Shown piece by piece: positions 34,971 through 44,154 of a stretch of 64,000 bases of DNA (the stretch's first letter is position 1; every line of letters begins with the position of its first letter). The DNA is from M3007 sp032115775 (GTDB lineage: Bacteria > Bacteroidota > Bacteroidia > Chitinophagales > Saprospiraceae), in NCBI GenBank assembly GCA_032115775.1, contig JAUMBL010000038.1, forward strand, positions 4,768 through 68,767, in the 5' to 3' direction. The notes under the pieces are model-generated. The model ran no database searches. It saw only the letters and a program-made list of their open reading frames with translations, and had not been told where the DNA came from. The position numbers and the translations under genes are program-made.

Positions 34971-37712
34971 ATGAGACACATCGGACTTGTCTTTCTCTTC
35001 TGTTGCAGCGCGCTCCCTGCGATTTTTGCACAACCATCCAACGATGAGTGCGATTTCCCCATTGTGCTTACCGACGTCTTCAATTACTGCAGCCCCGTCG
35101 GCGGCTTTACCAACGTCGGCGCAACGCCCTCCGCATACGGCCCCGCCACTTGTTACACCGCTACGCAGCGCGACGTCTGGTTTGCCTTTACCGCAGAAGC
35201 CACCGATGTCGCCATTACGGTGCGCGGCGCTACCAGCCAAGGGGCGGGCGGCACGCTGCAAAACCCGCAGGTCGCCATTTACTCCGGCGCCTGCGGCGGC
35301 GTCATCAACCAACTGGAGTGCCAAACCGCCCCGGCCGGCGCCAATGTCGTGGAGGCCTATCAGGGCGGACTTTTCGTCGGCTCCGTCTATCTCCTCCGAA
35401 TTCAAGGCGTCAATGGCGCAACCGGCACTTTCCAGATTTGCATCAATAACTACAACCCGCCGGTCGCACCCACCTCCGACTGCCCCACCGCCTCCATCCT
35501 GTGCGACAAATCGCCGTTCGTCGTGCGAAAAGTGACCGGCGCAGGCAATAACATCACGGAAATTGACGACGCCTCCTGTTTCTTCAACGGCTCGCCGGTG
35601 AACAATGAATCTAACTCCACCTGGTTCGTCTGGACCTGCTCGCAATCGGGCACCCTGGAATTCACCCTCACGCCGCTGAATGCGCCCGACGACCTCGATT
35701 TTGTGGTGTATCGCCTGCCCAACGGCATCGCCAACTGCCAGGGCAAGATCGTGGAACGCTGTATGGCCTCCGGCTCTTTCAATTTTCCCAGCCCTTGCAT
35801 GGGGCCGACCGGACTTCGCGCCGGGGAATCGGATACCAGCGAAGACGCAGGCTGCCAACAATCGGATGATAACGCCTGGCTCTCCCCGCTGAATATGACG
35901 GCCGGCCAGAGCTACGCCCTCGTCGTGAATAATTTTTCAGCCACCGGAAATGGCTTTTCCATCGAATTCGGCGGAACCGGACAATTCCTCGGACCCCAAG
36001 CCGCTTTTACCACCGTACCGAACGCGGTCTGCGCGGGCGTCCCCGTTCAAGTGATCGACGCTTCCTCGTTCCCCATCGGCGCCATCACCGGCTGGAACTG
36101 GAGTTTCGGCGCAGACGCAACGCCCCAAACCGCCACCGGAAAAGGTCCGCATACCGTCAGCTTTACCATGCCGGGCGTGCACCCGGTAGTGATGACCATC
36201 ACAACCGACCTCGGTTGCAAGGTGACCGATATCCAAACCGTCCTGATTTATCCCGATGTCGAAGTAGATACGCTGATCGCAGAACCCGACTGCAACGGCG
36301 GCACCAACGGCGCCATCACCATTACCAATATCCAAAGCGGCACGCCGCCTTATCTTTTTAGCTGGCAAGGCGGGGCGTTTACGCCAAATAACACGCTCAG
36401 CGGACTTCCGGTCGGCCAGTACAGTCTGGTGATCCGAGACGCTAATAATTGCGAAACAGACCTGGAAGTGGCCGTCAAGGAACTGGAACTGCGCGTAGCG
36501 CCCGTCGTCACGCCCCCGCTCTGTACCGACGAATCCAACGGACAAATCACGCTCAATGTAACCAACGGTACCGGCCCCTACCAGTTCAACTGGGGCGGCG
36601 GATTCGTACCTACCAACACCCAGGGCGGGTTCGCAGAAGGCGTTTATACCATCCTCGGCATAGACGCCACCCTCTGCAAAGGTACCTTTGTCGTGACCGT
36701 CACCGATAACCCGCCGGTCACCCTCGAGACGGAATCGGTGGATATCACCTGTTTCGGCCTGGACGACGGCGTTGGTATCGCCAAACCCGGCGGCGGCGTC
36801 GGTAATTTTTCTTTCCGCTGGAGCGATAACCAATCCGAAGCGGAAGCCACCAACCTGCCGCCCGGCAATTACACCGTCACGGCAACCGACGGCAACGGCT
36901 GCACCCGCACCGGGCAAATTACCATCAACGAACCGCCGGATTTGCAACTGGCGCTGCTCGACGTGCAAAACCTGCTCTGCAACGGCGTGCCAAGTGGCGA
37001 AATCCGCGTGGAAGGCAGTGGCGGCCGACCGCCCTACACGTTTAGTCCGGACGGCACGCAATACGTACCCACCGATACGCTCGTCAATCTGCCTGCCGGT
37101 AATTATCAAGTGAAAATAAAAGACGCTTCGGGTTGCACCGATTCGGTGCAGGCCGTCATCAGCCAACCGCCACCGCTGATTGTGGACGTCCAACCGGCCG
37201 ATACGCTCATCGGCCTCGGATATGGTTTTCAAACAGCGACCCTCACCGGCCCCTCCGGCCGACCGGTAACGTTTGAATGGACGCCCACAGCCGGATTGAG
37301 CTGCACCGATTGTCCGGAACCCACCGTGCAAGCGATCGGCGATCAAATTTATCTGGTCAAAATTACCGACGAGACCGGCTGCGTCGCCTTCGACACGATG
37401 CGCGTGCGCGTGAATCGGGAACGCCCGATTTACATCCCCAATGTATTTGCGCCGGCCAAACCGTATCCCAACGATCATTTTACCCTGTTCGGAAATCCGG
37501 CTGCCGAAAACGTCGCCCTGCTGCGTATCTACGACCGCTGGGGTGCGCTGATTTTTGAAAAAACAGAGTTTGAACTCAATGAACCAAACCTCGGCTGGGA
37601 CGGCACGTACAAAGGCCAAGCCCTGGACGGCGTGTTCGCCTTCTATGCCATCGTGCGCTTCGTTGACCAGGTAGAAGTACTGTACGAAGGCGACATCACC
37701 GTCATCCGCTAA
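34971..37712 (+). CDS. T9SS type B surface protein with PKD and SprB repeats
   Basis: The ATG at 34971 opens a signal peptide (MRHIGLVFLFCCSALPAIFAQ), leaving 913 residues; an earlier in-frame start would lie at the edge of repeat A3. The first 320 residues form beta-sandwich modules with paired cysteines (PSNDECDFPIVL, TCYTATQRDVWFAF). A PKD-like domain follows at about 335-415. Four SprB repeats come next (DCNGGTNGAITITN, LCTDESNGQITLN and similar, each closed by LPVGQYSLVIRDANNCE). The type B sorting domain ends in IPNVFAPAKPYPNDHF, LRIYDRWGALIF and GDITVIR. SprB-type repeats belong to mobile gliding adhesins. The acyltransferase gene is 14 bp downstream. Confidence 0.9.
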   Translation: MRHIGLVFLFCCSALPAIFAQPSNDECDFPIVLTDVFNYCSPVGGFTNVGATPSAYGPATCYTATQRDVWFAFTAEATDVAITVRGATSQGAGGTLQNPQVAIYSGACGGVINQLECQTAPAGANVVEAYQGGLFVGSVYLLRIQGVNGATGTFQICINNYNPPVAPTSDCPTASILCDKSPFVVRKVTGAGNNITEIDDASCFFNGSPVNNESNSTWFVWTCSQSGTLEFTLTPLNAPDDLDFVVYRLPNGIANCQGKIVERCMASGSFNFPSPCMGPTGLRAGESDTSEDAGCQQSDDNAWLSPLNMTAGQSYALVVNNFSATGNGFSIEFGGTGQFLGPQAAFTTVPNAVCAGVPVQVIDASSFPIGAITGWNWSFGADATPQTATGKGPHTVSFTMPGVHPVVMTITTDLGCKVTDIQTVLIYPDVEVDTLIAEPDCNGGTNGAITITNIQSGTPPYLFSWQGGAFTPNNTLSGLPVGQYSLVIRDANNCETDLEVAVKELELRVAPVVTPPLCTDESNGQITLNVTNGTGPYQFNWGGGFVPTNTQGGFAEGVYTILGIDATLCKGTFVVTVTDNPPVTLETESVDITCFGLDDGVGIAKPGGGVGNFSFRWSDNQSEAEATNLPPGNYTVTATDGNGCTRTGQITINEPPDLQLALLDVQNLLCNGVPSGEIRVEGSGGRPPYTFSPDGTQYVPTDTLVNLPAGNYQVKIKDASGCTDSVQAVISQPPPLIVDVQPADTLIGLGYGFQTATLTGPSGRPVTFEWTPTAGLSCTDCPEPTVQAIGDQIYLVKITDETGCVAFDTMRVRVNRERPIYIPNVFAPAKPYPNDHFTLFGNPAAENVALLRIYDRWGALIFEKTEFELNEPNLGWDGTYKGQALDGVFAFYAIVRFVDQVEVLYEGDITVIR

Positions 37713-37726
37713 TCTGCAATCTGTTT

Positions 37727-39016
37727 ATGTTCCGCCTCGCCTACCGCCTCCTCAAACTGATTTTTCGGCTACAAATTCGGATATTCTACCGGCGCAGGAC
37801 GGTGCTTGGCAAGGATCATTTTCGTTTCGAAGGCCCCGCCATTGTGGTAGTCAATCATCCGAGTACGCTGATGGATGTGCTGAATGCCGGCGTAGAAATC
37901 CGGCAGGAGATGTTTTTTTTGGCCAATTACGGATTGTTTCGGCATCCCGTCGCCAACTGGTTGCTGCGGCGCATGTATTGCATCCCGGTGATGCGCGCCG
38001 AGGATCAGCGGCCGGGTGAGGAGCGGGACAACAGCGCGGCGTTTGAGGCTTCCTTTCAGCGCCTGGAGCGCGGGGACGTTTTATTTGTTGCCGCCGAGGG
38101 GGTCAGTTGGATGAATCGCTTCGTGCGCCCTTTGAAGACCGGCGCCGCCAGGATCGCCCTCACGACAGAATCCCGCAACGATTGGGCGCTGGAGGTAAAA
38201 ATTATCCCCGTCGGCCTTTCGTATTCCGCGCCGGATCGGTTTCGCAGCGAGGTGGTGGTGCAGGCCGGCGCGCCGATGTATGCACGCCAATGGGCGGCTG
38301 CATTTAAAACGAACCCGGAAGAGGCGATCTCGGCCATGACTACGCAATTGGAGGAGCAGCTCCGGGCGCTTACGATCCATACCCGCGACGAAAGCGGCGA
38401 GGTCTTTATCGGCCGCCTGGAAGCAATCGCCGCCCAGGACAACCCGCTGCCGCCGGCGGCCGGTTTCCGCCGTTCCCAGCTTTTTACCGCCCGTTTTTTG
38501 GACGATGCGGGGCTCCGGCAAGCCGTGGACGCCTATTTTGATCTTTTAAAAGAAAACAAGACATCGGATAAGGGGATCGCCCTGCGCAACGCGCGCCACC
38601 CGTACCGCGCCGCCATGACAGAGGCCGCGCTGCTCACCTTGGGCGCGCCCGTTATCCTCCCTGCGCTGGAAATCTGGTTTTTGCCCTGTTTTATCCCCTG
38701 GTTGATGAATAAAAGCCTGAAACTATACGTGGGGTACAGCGCCGTGGTGAAAATATTTTTCGGTATGATAACCTTTCCCCTGGCAATATGGGCCGTCTAT
38801 GCCGCCGCGCTTCGTGCAAGCGACAGCGTTTTGGCGGCGACGGCGGCCGTGGGCGGCATGGTTCTGTTGGGCTTTTTGGGGGAATCGTACCTGAAACTTA
38901 TACAAAATATGCAGGCGCGCCTGCAGGCGTTCCGGCTACCCGCCGAAAAAGCGGAGAAACTGATCCAGATGCGGGAAAATATTGCGCGCCGATTGCGCAC
39001 AACGCAGGAAGATTGA
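37727..39016 (+). CDS. PlsC-type acyltransferase with C-terminal membrane region
   Basis: The 429-residue protein has the glycerophosphate acyltransferase motif I NHPSTLMD (43-50) and a motif III-like FVAAEGVSW (about 112-120). The C-terminal third holds about four membrane helices (APVILPALEIWFLPCFIPWLM, FFGMITFPLAIWAVYAAAL, AVGGMVLLGFLG). It would transfer an acyl chain to lysophosphatidate or a related lipid in the inner membrane. It is longer than standard PlsC (about 240), as some Bacteroidota forms are. It sits 14 bp after the SprB-repeat gene and may be co-transcribed with it. Confidence 0.82.
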   Translation: MFRLAYRLLKLIFRLQIRIFYRRRTVLGKDHFRFEGPAIVVVNHPSTLMDVLNAGVEIRQEMFFLANYGLFRHPVANWLLRRMYCIPVMRAEDQRPGEERDNSAAFEASFQRLERGDVLFVAAEGVSWMNRFVRPLKTGAARIALTTESRNDWALEVKIIPVGLSYSAPDRFRSEVVVQAGAPMYARQWAAAFKTNPEEAISAMTTQLEEQLRALTIHTRDESGEVFIGRLEAIAAQDNPLPPAAGFRRSQLFTARFLDDAGLRQAVDAYFDLLKENKTSDKGIALRNARHPYRAAMTEAALLTLGAPVILPALEIWFLPCFIPWLMNKSLKLYVGYSAVVKIFFGMITFPLAIWAVYAAALRASDSVLAATAAVGGMVLLGFLGESYLKLIQNMQARLQAFRLPAEKAEKLIQMRENIARRLRTTQED

Positions 39017-39057
39017 CCAGAAACCTTTGCGCCGGACAATATTTTCACCGCACAACC

Positions 39058-39065
39058 TACCTTTG
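39058..39065 (+). promoter_or_regulatory. -7 promoter box for the small secreted protein gene
   Basis: A perfect TACCTTTG match lies 50 bp before the ATG at 39115. Confidence 0.6.
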
Positions 39066-39114
39066 ATGTTTCGGATTGTCCTTTGTTTTCGCTTTGCCAA
39101 ACAAATACTCACTT

Positions 39115-39711
39115 ATGCGCCTGCTTATCCCCACGCTGCTCCTGCTCCTTGCCCAACTGTGCGCCGCACAACAACAGCCCCCCCGGGACAGCGTCCGCAT
39201 CGCCAACCCGTCTTTTGAAGATACCCCGCGCGCATCCGCCTCGCCCGCAGGCTGGAGCACCGGGACGCCCGGCAGCACGCCGGATATCATGCCGGGCGCC
39301 TGGGGCGTCCAATGCGCCCCGCTGGACGGGAAAAGCTGCCTAGCGCTCGTCACCCGCGAAGACGGCACCGTGGAGGACGTCGGCCAGCGCCTCGACGTCG
39401 CCCTGAAAAAAGACTCCTGCTATACCTTTTCGCTGTTCCTCGCCCACTCAACCCAATATGTAGGCTACAACCTGCCCGTTCGACTCCGCGTCTGGGGCGG
39501 CGCAACACCCGGACAAAAAACCGTGCTGCTGGCCAGTACGCCCCTGATCAGCCATACCAAGTGGAAAGCGTACAAACTTCAATTCGTCCCGACCGCCAAT
39601 ATCCTCTCCATCACGCTGGAGGCCTATTACGCCCCCGGAACGCTGTTCAAATACCGCGGAAATATCCTGCTGGATCACTGCTCCGCCATCTGGCGATGCA
39701 ACCGCGCCTGA
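39115..39711 (+). CDS. small secreted protein of unknown function, carbohydrate-binding-like
   Basis: The ATG at 39115 begins a signal peptide (MRLLIPTLLLLLAQLCAAQ). The 198-residue product then reads IANPSFEDTPRASASPAGW, a common start of carbohydrate-binding-module-like jelly-roll domains in Bacteroidota. It continues with beta-strand phrases (CYTFSLFLAHSTQYV, WKAYKLQFVPTANI, ITLEAYYAP) and ends at a Cys pair (LDHCSAIWRC). No T9SS sorting domain and no lipobox are visible, so it is probably free in the periplasm or exported. No enzyme motif is seen. Confidence 0.6.
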   Translation: MRLLIPTLLLLLAQLCAAQQQPPRDSVRIANPSFEDTPRASASPAGWSTGTPGSTPDIMPGAWGVQCAPLDGKSCLALVTREDGTVEDVGQRLDVALKKDSCYTFSLFLAHSTQYVGYNLPVRLRVWGGATPGQKTVLLASTPLISHTKWKAYKLQFVPTANILSITLEAYYAPGTLFKYRGNILLDHCSAIWRCNRA

Positions 39712-39798
39712 ACACGCGCAGATTACTACCACTTTTAGGTAATTGTATCATAATGAAAAATATATATGGTACAATTATTGGTGTAAGAATGATTTACT

Positions 39799-39944
39799 GT
39801 AAGAACGTAGCCGGACGCGTCTGAGCCTAAAAAGAGTTCATTTTTAGCCAAACGAAGTGTTTTTTGGCCTTTAGGGACGAAAAATCGCAGATTAGGGTGA
39901 AAAAATGGGCCTTTGTGGTTCAGACGACGAGCCGGGTATACGTG
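39799..39944 (-). repeat. family A palindromic repeat, copy A4 (degenerate)
   Basis: The left part lines up with copy A3: CCGGACGCGTCTGAGCC, then TTCATTTTTAGCCA, AACGAAGTGTTTTTTGGCC. The right end GACGACGAGCCGGGTATACG has lost the GTTAC terminus and the left end reads GTAAGAACG. It is an old, decayed copy. It lies 38 bp upstream of the response regulator gene. Confidence 0.6.
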
Positions 39945-39981
39945 CCTTGCACCGTATAATCGCTCATAAAAGTCATTCCGC

Positions 39982-40668
39982 GTGGTGGTCAATATCTCCT
40001 CTACTAAAACGCTGCGGCTAATTGTCGCCGACGATCAGCCCATCTTCATCGAAGGGCTGCGCATCGTCTTATCCTCCACAGAGCCGCCGCTGCACTGCGA
40101 AGTCAAAGGCGTGGCCAGAGACAGCAAGCAAATCCTGGAACTCATTCGGGATAACGACGCGGATCTGCTGCTGCTGGACATCAACCTGCTGGATCCGGAG
40201 AACCTGAAGCTGCTGCCGGAACTCAAAAAGTCGTCCGGCAAACTCCGGGTGATCGTTATGACTTCCTACGACGATCCACGCCTGGTTAAAGCGGCTTTCC
40301 GCGCCGGCGCCGATGGCTATCTGCTCAAAAATTCTTCGCGGGAAGAATTGATCCGCGCAATCCAGGAAGTCGTGCTGGCCGGCAATACGTTTATGGGCAA
40401 GGGCGTCGCCGTATCCGACCGACCAGCCGGCGAAACAAACGGCGCAAACCGACCGGACGACCGCTTTATGCGCAAGTACGGACTAACGCGCCGCGAAATG
40501 GAGGTCATGCGCTATATCGGCCAGGCATTTAGCAATAAAGACATTGCCGATCAACTCTTCATCAGCGATCAAACCGTGAGCGTACACCGGAAAAATATCA
40601 TGCGCAAAATCGGGGTCAAAAGCACCGCCAGCCTGATCAAAATTGCGTTCGAACACAATTTAGTATAA
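39982..40668 (+). CDS. NarL/FixJ-type response regulator
   Basis: The 228-residue protein begins at a GTG codon (39982; a second GTG follows at once), as no ATG precedes the first conserved strand. The receiver domain (10-130) has acidic pair ADDQP (17-18), phosphoacceptor Asp66 in DLLLLDINLL, VMTSYDD and the lysine in GYLLKNSS. A LuxR helix-turn-helix fills about 160-228 (LTRREMEVMRYIGQAFSNKDIADQLFISDQTVSVHRKNIMRKIG). It would bind DNA when phosphorylated. No histidine kinase is adjacent. Family A repeats lie on both sides of the gene. Confidence 0.92.
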   Translation: MVVNISSTKTLRLIVADDQPIFIEGLRIVLSSTEPPLHCEVKGVARDSKQILELIRDNDADLLLLDINLLDPENLKLLPELKKSSGKLRVIVMTSYDDPRLVKAAFRAGADGYLLKNSSREELIRAIQEVVLAGNTFMGKGVAVSDRPAGETNGANRPDDRFMRKYGLTRREMEVMRYIGQAFSNKDIADQLFISDQTVSVHRKNIMRKIGVKSTASLIKIAFEHNLV

Positions 40669-40685
40669 ACGGACGTCTCTACTTA

Positions 40686-40737
40686 GTAACTACTTAGCCG
40701 GGTCGTTGTACCAGACATGACCCGGCTAAGTAGTTAC
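40686..40737. repeat. family A palindromic repeat, copy A5 (ends only)
   Basis: This 52-bp copy is a perfect 19-bp inverted repeat (40686-40704, starting GTAACTACTTAGCCGG, and 40719-40737) around 14 bases. The interior of the element is gone. The flanks TCTACTTA and GCTATTTA agree in 6 of 8 positions, a possibly decayed target duplication. It lies between the convergent response regulator gene and rlmN and can form a strong bidirectional hairpin. Its last base is one base from the rlmN stop codon. Confidence 0.8.
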
Positions 40738-40738
40738 G

Positions 40739-41785
40739 CTATTTATTCGCCAGCTGGCCGCAAGCGGCGTCAATATCCCGACCGCGACTGCGGCGCACGG
40801 TAACCGTGACCTTCTGCTCTGCGAGGTAAGCCGCAAAAGCGTTGAGCCGCTCTTCACCCGATTTTGTAAAGGGCGCGCCGTCAATCGGATTGTACTCGAT
40901 GATGTTTACCCGAACGGGAAAACGGCGGCGGCAAAGCTGCACGAGGCGCTTGGCGTCCTCCACATTGTCGTTGAAGCGCTCAAAAGCAATGTATTCGAAG
41001 GAAATTCTGTTGTGCGTCTTGCGGTAGAAATACTCGAGGGCGGTCATGAGCGCCTCCAAGTTATTCGATTCATTGATCGGCATGATCTCGTTGCGCTTGA
41101 CATCGTCCGCTGCGTGCAGGCTGAGTGCGAGATTACCGCGGTAGCCGTCGTCGGCCATCTTCAGAATCATCTTGGCAATACCGGCCGTGCTGACCGTGAT
41201 ACGCCGGGCCGCCATGCCCAGGCCTTCCGGCGGTGGACTCGTGAGCCGGGCGACGCTTTCGATGGTGGCCGCGTAATTGAGGAGCGGTTCGCCCATGCCC
41301 ATATACACGACGTTGGTAATCGAATGGCCGAAGGCCTCGAGGCATTGCTTGTTGACCAGCACCACCTGGTCGTAGATTTCCCCGGCGCCGAGGTTGCGTT
41401 TCCTGCCCAGCCTACCGGTGGCGCAAAAAGTGCAGGTGAGGCTGCAGCCGATTTGCGTGGAGACGCAGACCGTAAAGCGCTCGTCGGCCGGCACGGGAAT
41501 CAGGACGCTTTCAATCTTGTGCCCGTCATAGGTTACCCAGCGGGATTTGATCGTGCCGTCGGCGCTGTGCTGCACTTTGTCTTCCTGCAGGGTATGTAGG
41601 CTGAAATTGGCTTTAAGTTTTTCCCGCAGCGCCTTTGAAAGGTTGCTCATGGCGTCAAAATCGGTGACCGATTTTGCCCACAGCCATTCGTACACTTGTT
41701 TTACGCGAAAACGCGGTTCGCCCCACGCTGCAAGCAGGGTTTCCATTTCAGACAGGGAGAGGGCGCGAATGTCGCGCAATACCAT
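40739..41785 (-). CDS. rlmN: 23S rRNA (adenine-2503-C2)-methyltransferase RlmN
   Basis: The ATG at 41785 (MVLRDIRALSLSEM) is preferred for its A-rich leader and family start; an in-frame ATG at 41821 would add 12 residues. The 348-residue radical-SAM enzyme has the iron-sulfur motif CSLTCTFC, GMGEPLLNY for SAM contact, SLHAADD, and the C-terminal acceptor cysteine region GRDIDAACGQL. It methylates A2503 in 23S rRNA and position 37 of some tRNAs. It lies 20 to 56 bp downstream of the VWA protein gene on the same strand. Confidence 0.95.
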   Translation of the reverse strand: MVLRDIRALSLSEMETLLAAWGEPRFRVKQVYEWLWAKSVTDFDAMSNLSKALREKLKANFSLHTLQEDKVQHSADGTIKSRWVTYDGHKIESVLIPVPADERFTVCVSTQIGCSLTCTFCATGRLGRKRNLGAGEIYDQVVLVNKQCLEAFGHSITNVVYMGMGEPLLNYAATIESVARLTSPPPEGLGMAARRITVSTAGIAKMILKMADDGYRGNLALSLHAADDVKRNEIMPINESNNLEALMTALEYFYRKTHNRISFEYIAFERFNDNVEDAKRLVQLCRRRFPVRVNIIEYNPIDGAPFTKSGEERLNAFAAYLAEQKVTVTVRRSRGRDIDAACGQLANK

Positions 41786-41841
41786 TGAATTTTCCAAAAG
41801 AATAAGATTTCCGGCCGGCATGCAGCCGGTCCGCTACATAA

Positions 41842-43941
41842 TTAGTAAGCCCCAAAGTACCGGCGCAAAAACCACTCCAGCGTCAGCAAGCCGGCAAGGA
41901 GCGCAAAAATCCACTTCAGGTTGATGAGCGGATTGGTTCGGTTCGTTTGATAAATCACCGGTTTGACCGTTTCTTTGGCTTGAATTTTTTCCGCAATGCT
42001 GCTGATATCCGCCGGCGCGACCGTCTCGCCGCCGAATTGATTGCTCAATTGGCGCAGCACGGCGTGGTTGGCGGCCGTCTCAAACAATTCCAGCTGGATC
42101 GGGCGCACGCTAAACTTTCCTTCATACACCATCGCCTGGCCGTTGAAGGTAGCGCCGGCCTTAAACGTGTAATTCCCGACCGGCAGGATACCCGCGTTCA
42201 GCGCGTACGCTTTCCCGACTTTATTGAAGGTGTAGGTAAATTCTTTGCCGTCTTTATTGCGGATCACGATGCCCACGTCCGGGTCGTTGGTCAGTTCGTA
42301 GTTGTCGTTGTAGAGTTCGGCGCCGAAGCTGACCGGTTCGTTTTCGTTGAAAATACTTTGGTCGAGCGTGACGCGAAACTTGCGTTTATCCTCTTTTATA
42401 GAGAGGTACTGCACCGTTTTTCCAAAAATCTCATCAAAAATATCGTGATTTTGGTGCTGCAAGTAGTCGAACAACCGCCATTTCCACAAGCCTTCTGCGA
42501 GGAAAACGCCCGTCTTCACGCCGTTTGTTTCCCCGACAGCCAACAGAGGCTGGTCGGTATCTACTTTTCCAATGCGTTTGTAGAGGATCACCTGCGCCTG
42601 CGGGGTCGCGGAAAACGAGCCGAAAGCAGACACGACCGGATTGAATTGCGGAAGCGCCTCCACGACGGCAGGATCAATATGGAACGCGCTGAAACGAGGA
42701 GAAACCTTCGCCTGCACGTCGTCCGATTGCCGCGCGTCGCTGCGCAGGTTGATCAGGCCTTGCATGCCCGACAAAACGGTGAAATTGGTTTGCATCCCGG
42801 CGATGAAAAGTCGCGGAATACGCCGATCGTCCATTTTTTGCACCAGTCCGCTGATATCCGCCGTAGCGGAGGGCAGATTGTGGAGGAGGACAAAATCAAA
42901 TTTGGACACATCCAATCCGGGTGCGCCGAAATAGACGGTGCTGATCTCGTAATTTTTGTTGGATTCCAGCATCTGGCGCAGCGCGGAGAGATCCGGGTGC
43001 GGGGCGTTGGCCAGGAGGAGGATTTTTTGGCGCGCATCGAGTACGTCTATAAAAATCTCCTTGCTGTTGTTGGCGGGCAGGGCCTCGCCGTTCACCTTGG
43101 CGACGCGAATCAGGTACTGCGCGACGCCGGGTTTGTCTGCTTCGAGAAGCACTTCTTTGGTGGTAAAAAAATCGTTGCTGCCGATGGAGATTGGGAACGA
43201 CTGTAACTGCCGGGTCTGCTCGCCATCCACCCGGCTGACCGTAAGCACCGTTTGCGCGCCACTGCAGTTGGCGGCGGCCACGTCTATTTGAATGCTGAAT
43301 TTATCGCCCAAGTAGGCGATTTTATTGTGAAAAACCCGTTTTACCACCAAGTCTTTGCGCGGCGTCGTATCGCCGAGCGCTACGGTATATACGGGCGCCG
43401 CAATTTGTGCGCCGGAATAGGCCGGATTGCTGCCCTCGTTGTAAATGCCGTCGGTGGCCATCACCACGGCGCCGAGGTTTTGAGCGCCGTAGAGGTCGTA
43501 GGCGGTTTGCAGCAACTCGGAGAAGTTGGAAATTTTATCCGTGAATTTAAAATCCACCCCCTCGCGCACCTCGTCGCCGAAAGCCAGCTCATGCACCTCA
43601 TACTGGTCTTCCAACGCGGCGCGCAAACCGACCCAGTCGGATTTGTATTTTTCCAGAGCCGGCTCCGACATCGTGCCCGCAATACTCTCCGACTGATCCT
43701 GCGCCAACACAACCACCGGTTTTTTGATCTCGGTGACCGACGACTTGATGATCGGAGACAACAGCAGCACGCCGATCAACGTCACCGCCAGCCAACGCAA
43801 CAGCCCCAACCAGCGGTTGAGTACCGGAGATTGCTCGCGAAAGGTGGTGTCGCGGTAATACAACAGCATGGCGTACCCCAATCCGAGCAGCATGCAGAGC
43901 AATAAAAACCAAGCGGGATATTGAAAAGAAATATTGGACAT
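41842..43941 (-). CDS. VWA-domain membrane protein
   Basis: The ATG at 43941 (MSNISFQYPAWFLLLCMLLG) gives 699 residues; upstream in-frame sequence looks non-coding. Two membrane helices (about 10-30 and 42-64) are followed by a VWA-like domain with a MIDAS-type DQSES motif (VVVLAQDQSESIAG) and MATDGIYNEG. Beta-rich periplasmic modules (about 225-640) come next, then a final membrane helix (WIFALLAGLLTLEWFL) and an Arg-rich end. The shape recalls BatA/BatB-like or glutamine-amidotransferase-like membrane proteins of Bacteroidota, whose function is poorly known. No MoxR gene lies next to it. Confidence 0.75.
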   Translation of the reverse strand: MSNISFQYPAWFLLLCMLLGLGYAMLLYYRDTTFREQSPVLNRWLGLLRWLAVTLIGVLLLSPIIKSSVTEIKKPVVVLAQDQSESIAGTMSEPALEKYKSDWVGLRAALEDQYEVHELAFGDEVREGVDFKFTDKISNFSELLQTAYDLYGAQNLGAVVMATDGIYNEGSNPAYSGAQIAAPVYTVALGDTTPRKDLVVKRVFHNKIAYLGDKFSIQIDVAAANCSGAQTVLTVSRVDGEQTRQLQSFPISIGSNDFFTTKEVLLEADKPGVAQYLIRVAKVNGEALPANNSKEIFIDVLDARQKILLLANAPHPDLSALRQMLESNKNYEISTVYFGAPGLDVSKFDFVLLHNLPSATADISGLVQKMDDRRIPRLFIAGMQTNFTVLSGMQGLINLRSDARQSDDVQAKVSPRFSAFHIDPAVVEALPQFNPVVSAFGSFSATPQAQVILYKRIGKVDTDQPLLAVGETNGVKTGVFLAEGLWKWRLFDYLQHQNHDIFDEIFGKTVQYLSIKEDKRKFRVTLDQSIFNENEPVSFGAELYNDNYELTNDPDVGIVIRNKDGKEFTYTFNKVGKAYALNAGILPVGNYTFKAGATFNGQAMVYEGKFSVRPIQLELFETAANHAVLRQLSNQFGGETVAPADISSIAEKIQAKETVKPVIYQTNRTNPLINLKWIFALLAGLLTLEWFLRRYFGAY

Positions 43942-44004
43942 ACCGGAGCTCAAAGAAACAATAAAAAGTGCAGGTCGTGTACCCGTATAACGCGAATCAG
44001 GGCG

Positions 44005-44012
44005 CAAAATTG
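44005..44012 (-). promoter_or_regulatory. possible -7 promoter box for the VWA protein gene
   Basis: Read leftward it is CAATTTTG, one base off TANNTTTG, 63 bp before the ATG at 43941. Confidence 0.35.
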
Positions 44013-44154
44013 GGAAAAATATCGCAAATGAACGGAAGGATTCCACAGCCCCGGCGCACGCGCATCTTGAAGGAGCAATTTTTTTTCGGCAGAACCCCCT
44101 TTTTACAAAACATTTAAAGAAAAAGGTGTTTAATTGCAATCTAAACTGTTTTCT

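Noticed and set aside
35937..37619. 560-codon open frame antisense to the SprB-repeat gene
   Set aside because: It is a shadow of a clear gene; the repeats of the real gene create the long frame.
41947..43206. 419-codon open frame antisense to the VWA protein gene
   Set aside because: Composition is typical of a reverse-strand shadow; the leftward frame has membrane helices and a MIDAS motif.
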